Shown in pieces: positions 60,845-64,000 of a DNA stretch of 64,000 nt; the first letter of the stretch is position 1, and every line of letters starts with the position of its first letter. Where the stretch lies: NCBI GenBank assembly GCA_049518775.1, contig JBEKRL010000004.1, positions 1-64,000 on the forward strand. The letters are read 5' to 3'. The notes under the pieces are model-generated. The model searched no databases. It was not told where the DNA came from and saw only the letters and a list, made by a program, of their open reading frames with translations. A program made the translations under genes and the position numbers. Source of the stretch: Bog-877 sp049518775. Lineage in GTDB: Bacteria > Chloroflexota > Dormibacteria > Aeolococcales > Bog-877.

Positions 60845-61325
60845 TCACCTGCGATTCGGGACGGACGACCACCGCCGGGCAGTGGGCGTGGGTCGCGCAA
60901 TGCTGGGAGACCGACCCCAGCAGGAGGCCGACAACCCCTCCGTGCCCCCGCGAGCCGACCACCCGCCGCGAGGCCCGTTCGCTGGCATCGGTCAGGAGCT
61001 GGGCGACTGAGCCCTCGACCGTCCTGCCCTCGATCTGAACCGCGGGGTGCTCCTGGGAAGCCGCGGCGATTTCCGTCGCCAGGACCTTCTGGTGGTAGTC
61101 GGTCAGCTCTTCCACGTCGGCGGGGTCGAAGAGGAAGCCGGGAGCTGCCGTGCCCAGGGTAGGGATGAGGTAGGAGCTGATCGCCAGGACCCGCTGGCCG
61201 CGGACCTCCGCCTCTCGGCCCGCCCACTCCAGGGCCTTGCGCGAGGCCTCTGAGCCGTCGACTCCGACCACGATCGGAAGGGGCTGGCTCTCCGTTTCCG
61301 AGATGGTGTTCGGAGTTCTGGTCAT
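60816..61325 (-). CDS. Universal stress protein (UspA family)
   Basis: A 169-aa single-domain Usp. VVGVDGSEASRKALEWAGRE is the N-terminal strand, and the ATP-binding loop is VVGSRGHGGVVGLLLGSVSQ (~residues 122-141), matching G-x2-G-x9-G-S. It is cytosolic, nucleotide-binding and stress-related. It converges on xdhC and overlaps it by 29 bases. Confidence 0.92.
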   Translation of the reverse strand: MTRTPNTISETESQPLPIVVGVDGSEASRKALEWAGREAEVRGQRVLAISSYLIPTLGTAAPGFLFDPADVEELTDYHQKVLATEIAAASQEHPAVQIEGRTVEGSVAQLLTDASERASRRVVGSRGHGGVVGLLLGSVSQHCATHAHCPAVVVRPESQVISLRPAPPE

Positions 61326-61510
61326 CGGACCCGGTGGCTTTATGCGGCGGTCGGGACGATGGCTGAGACGTCTTGTGCAACCGCCTCCACCATCAGCCTC
61401 AGCTGGCGGCGCGGCAAAGATGTGACCCTGGCGCGCACCTCAGTTGGGGGGCGCTCCCTAGCGGCAGCGCCGATCCCGGCCGGTCTGGAAGGGGAGAGGG
61501 CGGCGCTACC

Positions 61511-63241
61511 ATGGGCGGCCAGGACATGAGCGCAGGTACGGGAAGGGCGGACGCGAATCCGCAATCACCGCCCGCCGAGGACTTGGAGGCCGCCCTGATC
61601 GAGGCCGGGGTGCTGCTGGCCTCGGAGCTCACCCTCCCCGCAGTCCTGCGCCGGCTGGTTGAGATAGCGGTCCGGATCACCCACGCTCGCTACGGGGCCA
61701 TGGGGGTGACCGGTCCCCACGGTGAACTCGTGGAGCTCATCACCGTCGGGCTCACCGACCAGGAGCGAGCCGCCATCGGTCCCGCCCCCCGGGGGCTGGG
61801 GATCCTGGGAGCTCTGCTCCACGATCCCCACCCGCTGCGGCTGAGCCGGCTTCAGGACGACCCCCGCTCGGTGGGCTTTCCTCCCCATCACCCCCCCATG
61901 ACCTCCTTTCTGGGGGCCCCAGTCCGCGCCCGGGGCCAACTGGTGGGCAACCTGTACCTGACCGATAAGGAGGGCGGTCGGCCCTTCGACGGCGCCGACG
62001 AGGGCGCGGTGGCCACCCTGGCGACCCAGGCCGCAGTCGCCATCGCCAACGCCCAGACCTACCGGGAGCTGCGTCAGCGAGAGCGCTGGTTGGGGGCCCT
62101 CCACGAGATCACCGCGGCGCTGCTGGCCGGTGAGCCGCAGCAGACTCTGATGAACTCGATCGTGCGCAGCGCTCGGGAGGTGAGCGGAGCCGACCTGGCC
62201 GCGATCGCGCTGGCGGTGGGCGGGGGGTCGAGCGAGCTGCGCGTCGCCGCCGCCGACGGTGCCGGGGCGGACCGCATCCTGGGCACCCCCGCGATGGCGT
62301 CGCGTACCACCTTCCACAGCGTGCTGGGCACGGGGCGTCCGTTGATCGTCCGGCCCTCGCCGGGCGACCGCTTCACCCAGTCTCTGCAGGGCGCCGGCAT
62401 CCCGGTCGGGGTCCTGATGGTCGTCCCCCTGCTCATCCGCGAGCGCGCCAGCGGGGCGATCGTCCTGATCCGCTCCGCCCCGGATGCCAACTTCAACTCC
62501 GAGGACCTCAGCCTGCTCGAGAGCTTCGCCAGCCAGGCGACCCTGGCGCTCGACTACGCCGCCGTCCAGGTCCAGTCCCGGCGCCTGGCGGTGATCGAGG
62601 AGCGCCATCGAATCGCCCGTGACCTCCACGACGAGCCGGTCCAAGCTCTGATCTACCTGGCCCGGCGGCTGGAGGCGATGGCACTGGAGGCGGCCGCCAC
62701 CGGGACCGCCGCCACCCAGTTGGAGGACACCATGCAGCTGGCCGTGGCGGTGGCTGACGGCCTGCGGCAGCTCACCGAGGGGCTGCGGTCCGAGATTCTC
62801 GAGTACGAGGGTCTGCCGGCCGCCCTGGGTGACTTGGCCGAGCGCTTCAGCGCCCGGGTGGGGATCCCGGCCGAGGTGTCGATTCGAGATGAGCTCCAGC
62901 GCTCGACGCCGGAGGTGGAGCGCGGCCTGCTCCGGGTGGCTCAGGAGGCGCTCAGCAACGTCGAGCGGCACGCCCAGGCCCGGCGGGTCCGGCTGGACCT
63001 GGCCGTGCGAGCCGGCCAGCTCAGTCTCCGGGTGGCTGACGACGGGGTCGGGTTCCTCGTCTCCGGAGAAGGCGCGGTCAGGCCGGGACTGGGGACGATC
63101 GGCATGCGCGAGCGGATGGAGCTGATGGGCGGCCGGCTCCTGATCTGGTCCCGACCACGCCGCGGAACCCTGGTGGTGGCCAGGCTCCCCAACGACGTGT
63201 ACCAGCGGGCCGGTGGCAACCACGCCGGTGGCAATAGGTGA
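61511..63241 (+). CDS. GAF-GAF sensor histidine kinase (NarL-type partner, DevS-like)
   Basis: A 576-aa soluble kinase. GAF1 is at ~residues 30-185, GAF2 at ~195-360, and a HisKA_3 dimer domain has the phospho-His in RIARDLHDEPVQALIYLARR (~370-390). HATPase_c is at ~460-560 with LLRVAQEALSNVERHAQARR and GLGTIGMRERMELMGGRLL. GAF2 might bind haem or a small ligand, but no proof is visible. No membrane segments. ATG 61511 is chosen; ATG 61526 is an alternative. The stop overlaps the regulator start (GTGA). Confidence 0.92.
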   Translation: MGGQDMSAGTGRADANPQSPPAEDLEAALIEAGVLLASELTLPAVLRRLVEIAVRITHARYGAMGVTGPHGELVELITVGLTDQERAAIGPAPRGLGILGALLHDPHPLRLSRLQDDPRSVGFPPHHPPMTSFLGAPVRARGQLVGNLYLTDKEGGRPFDGADEGAVATLATQAAVAIANAQTYRELRQRERWLGALHEITAALLAGEPQQTLMNSIVRSAREVSGADLAAIALAVGGGSSELRVAAADGAGADRILGTPAMASRTTFHSVLGTGRPLIVRPSPGDRFTQSLQGAGIPVGVLMVVPLLIRERASGAIVLIRSAPDANFNSEDLSLLESFASQATLALDYAAVQVQSRRLAVIEERHRIARDLHDEPVQALIYLARRLEAMALEAAATGTAATQLEDTMQLAVAVADGLRQLTEGLRSEILEYEGLPAALGDLAERFSARVGIPAEVSIRDELQRSTPEVERGLLRVAQEALSNVERHAQARRVRLDLAVRAGQLSLRVADDGVGFLVSGEGAVRPGLGTIGMRERMELMGGRLLIWSRPRRGTLVVARLPNDVYQRAGGNHAGGNR

Positions 63242-63948
63242 TTTCTCGGAGCCCCGGGCCGGACGAAGCGGGTAGCCTCGACCCCGTGACGGGTGCGGGC
63301 GTGACCACCATCGTGCTGGCGGAGGACCACGCCCTGGTGCGTGAGGGCACCAGGCAGATCCTCTCGGCACAGAGCGACCTCAGGGTCGTGGGGGAGGCCG
63401 CCAGGGGCGACGAGGCGGTGCGGGTGGTCCTGGAACTGCGTCCGGACGTGGTCCTGATGGACATGCGCATGCCGGGGATGAACGGGATCGAGGCGACGCG
63501 CCAGATTCTGGCCCGGGCACCGGCCACCAAGGTCGTCATCGTCAGCGCCCATGAGGACGCCGACTACGTTCGCGAGGCGCTGGCCGTGGGAGCGGCCGGC
63601 TACATCCTCAAGACGGCGCCGGCCCGGGAGCTGGTGGAGGGCATCCGTGCGGTGGCCGTGGGTTCGCTGGTGCTCTCGCCCAGCCTCTCCCGGCGTCTGG
63701 CCCAGTCCCGCGACGAGCCCGCCAGGGCCAGCGACCGGCTGAGCGCCCGGGAGCTGGCGGTGCTTCGTGAGATCGCCCTGGGTCACGGGAACAAGGAGAT
63801 CGCCCGCGACCTGGGCATCAGCCTGCGCACGGTCGAGGGCCATCTCCACAACATCTTCGAGAAGTTGCGGGTCACCTCCAGGACCGAGGCGGTGGTGTAC
63901 GCGGCCAACCGCGGGATCGTCTCCATCGAGTCGACCGAGGCCAGATGA
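63238..63948 (+). CDS. NarL/FixJ-family response regulator
   Basis: A ~236-aa regulator. The receiver domain has AEDHALVREG, the phospho-Asp in DVVLMDMRMPGMNGIEA (~residue 72) and the Lys in GYILKTAPA. The C-terminal LuxR-type HTH has LSARELAVLREIALGHGNKE and LGISLRTVEGHLHNIFEKL. It is partner of the upstream kinase (4-base overlap). GTG 63238 is the coupled start, but GTG 63286 or 63301 would give a more usual N-terminus. Targets are unknown; proximity to the hydroxylase genes is suggestive only. Confidence 0.92.
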   Translation: MISRSPGPDEAGSLDPVTGAGVTTIVLAEDHALVREGTRQILSAQSDLRVVGEAARGDEAVRVVLELRPDVVLMDMRMPGMNGIEATRQILARAPATKVVIVSAHEDADYVREALAVGAAGYILKTAPARELVEGIRAVAVGSLVLSPSLSRRLAQSRDEPARASDRLSARELAVLREIALGHGNKEIARDLGISLRTVEGHLHNIFEKLRVTSRTEAVVYAANRGIVSIESTEAR

Positions 63949-64000
63949 GCCTCCCGTCGGCTCGTTCCGGCAGGTACCGGACGGAGTTGGTGCGACTCGT

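Noticed and set aside
1..64000. CRISPR arrays or long tandem repeats
   Set aside because: No regularly spaced repeats were seen; only a 2.5-copy 10-base repeat at 9731-9755.

Overview
The window is a chromosomal segment of a high-GC bacterium. Short spacers, many ATGA/GTGA start-stop overlaps, frequent GTG/TTG starts and at least two probable leaderless genes suggest an actinobacterium, a Chloroflexota member or a related terrabacterial lineage such as Dormibacterota. An LLM-class (F420-type) oxidoreductase and DevS/NarL-type signalling fit this. It is inferred from gene style; no rRNA gene is present.

Region by region: (1) 0-13.6 kb is mixed housekeeping and regulatory sequence: a MocR/PdxR-type regulator, a decayed IS256-family transposase beside a tRNA-Pro(CGG), a histidine phosphatase, a probably leaderless DUF4097 gene with a DUF2089 partner, a divergent MarR/YceI pair, a lipoate-ligase-like gene overlapping peptide deformylase, an EAL-GAF-GGDEF protein and an APC permease. 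(2) 14.0-19.3 kb is a tightly overlapping five-gene operon (Fe-ADH/G1P-dehydrogenase-like, GntR-UTRA regulator, DegT aminotransferase, GH4 glycosidase, ROK kinase). It looks like a catabolic route for an unknown sugar or amino sugar, and it diverges from the APC permease. (3) 19.5-32.5 kb carries an MFS-MarR efflux operon with a long palindrome, a J-domain protein, MetRS, a glycosyltransferase, an SRPBCC protein with an ArsR remnant, an NfuA-like protein, an ArdC-like/XRE accessory patch, a YdeI-family protein and acetate kinase.

(4) 33.3-60.8 kb is the main feature: a purine/hydantoin catabolic island with the signature of the selenium-dependent molybdenum hydroxylase (SDMH) trait. On the minus strand, from the presumed promoter side, lie adenine deaminase, a FAD subunit, a fused [2Fe-2S]-Mo hydroxylase, diaminopropionate ammonia-lyase (YgeX-like), an LLM oxidoreductase, SsnA, a second amidohydrolase, SelD, a PLP fold-type II enzyme, two unusual carbamoyltransferases (ATCase-like and YgeW-like), carbamate kinase, hydantoinase and an NCS1 permease. 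On the plus strand lie YqeB, a three-subunit molybdenum hydroxylase and XdhC. The likely logic is uptake of a purine-type base, hydroxylation and deamination, ring opening, transfer of a carbamoyl group to phosphate, and ATP from carbamate kinase. Acetate kinase lies nearby but is not clearly linked. No selA, selB or tRNA-Sec was seen, so SelD probably supplies selenophosphate for the labile selenium cofactor. The E. coli-type partners ygeY, ygfK, yqeC and mocA are absent from the window, so this is a variant layout. An IS607-family remnant lies between hydantoinase and permease.

(5) 60.8-64 kb holds a UspA protein and a two-component system of GAF-GAF histidine kinase and NarL-type response regulator.
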